Below, piece by piece: positions 63,890 through 64,000 of a stretch of 64,000 bases of DNA (its first letter is position 1; each line of letters begins with the position of its first letter). Origin of the DNA: Streptomyces sp. LaPpAH-108 (GTDB taxonomy: Bacteria > Actinomycetota > Actinomycetes > Streptomycetales > Streptomycetaceae). A program made the translations under genes and the position numbers. The stretch lies in NCBI RefSeq assembly GCF_000373625.1, contig NZ_KB891987.1, positions 797,081 to 861,080 of the forward strand. The letters are read 5' to 3'. The notes beneath the pieces are model-generated. The model was given only the letters and a program-made list of their open reading frames with translations, made no database searches and was not told the origin of the DNA.

Positions 63890-64000
63890 TCACCGTGCCA
63901 GCACCGCCCGCATCACCTCGCGGGCGATCGGCGCCGCGTCGCCGCCGCCGCTGACCTCGCCCCGGTCGGCCGCCGCGTCCTCCACCACCACCGCCACCGC
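63890..64000 (-). CDS. C-terminal end of a penicillin-binding protein (transpeptidase), partial
   Basis: The last 36 residues of a minus-strand gene entering from the right edge: AVAVVVEDAAADRG...GDAAPIAREVMRAVLAR. The A(V)-V-V-V-E...A-x-P-I-A-x-x-V-M-x-A-x-L ending is typical of class B PBP transpeptidases (PbpA type). The catalytic motifs lie beyond the window. Confidence 0.7.
   Translation of the reverse strand, partial: AVAVVVEDAAADRGEVSGGGDAAPIAREVMRAVLAR

Overview
The base composition (GC-rich, strong third-position bias) and gene content point to a Streptomyces chromosome. WhiB-like and conservon proteins, DasR/DasABC, Ni-superoxide dismutase, EshA and SigH/PrsH are all present. From memory, the gene order closely follows the Streptomyces coelicolor region from just upstream of nrdABS (about SCO5226) to about SCO5301; this synteny is recalled, not computed. 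No tRNA, rRNA or CRISPR array was seen.

Layout. 0-2.8 kb: a minus-strand cobalamin riboswitch facing off the left edge (probably nrdABS), a GNAT acetyltransferase, and a sodium:solute symporter with its DUF3311 partner. 2.8-9.7 kb: the N-acetylglucosamine/chitobiose regulon (dasR, dasABC, a GH3 hexosaminidase, nagB) with DasR-type operators. 10-19.5 kb: a PdtaS-type sensor kinase, wblE, a lipid kinase, the sigH-prsH stress locus, an Na+/H+ antiporter, a PLP enzyme and an amidase. 19.8-24.5 kb: an EshA-type family 2 encapsulin with a cyclic-nucleotide-binding domain, a polyprenyl synthase with a disordered repeat-bearing N-terminus (candidate cargo), a FabH-like ketosynthase and a TetR regulator.

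24.5-29.9 kb is the accessory part. It holds a two-gene membrane-protein operon (one gene only 55 codons), a decayed three-gene operon (KMSKS-type ligase fragment, ASCH, NUDIX), sodN, then a solo TnpB-like element sitting in the divergent interval between sodN and its maturation protease gene sodX. 29.8-40.5 kb: a CGNR regulator, a methyltransferase, a polar amino-acid ABC importer, malic enzyme, a quinone oxidoreductase-like protein, an HTH-ClpN pair under an apparently leaderless promoter with two palindromes, and a PadR-DUF4097 pair. 40.6-50 kb: 2-oxoglutarate dehydrogenase/decarboxylase, a two-component system, a spermidine-synthase-like protein and lon behind a HAIR element. 50-64 kb: a GH25 lysozyme, a MarR regulator, a PP2C-like protein, a cvnABCD conservon followed by a styrene-monooxygenase-like flavoprotein, an NlpC/P60 hydrolase, a TetR/AurF-like group, a proline-rich membrane protein and the end of a penicillin-binding protein.

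The most notable features are the encapsulin plus repeat-tailed prenyl synthase, the TnpB-like insertion (lacking a zinc ribbon and the usual third RuvC Asp) between sodN and sodX, the decayed ligase/ASCH/NUDIX operon, and the leaderless autoregulated-looking HTH-ClpN promoter.
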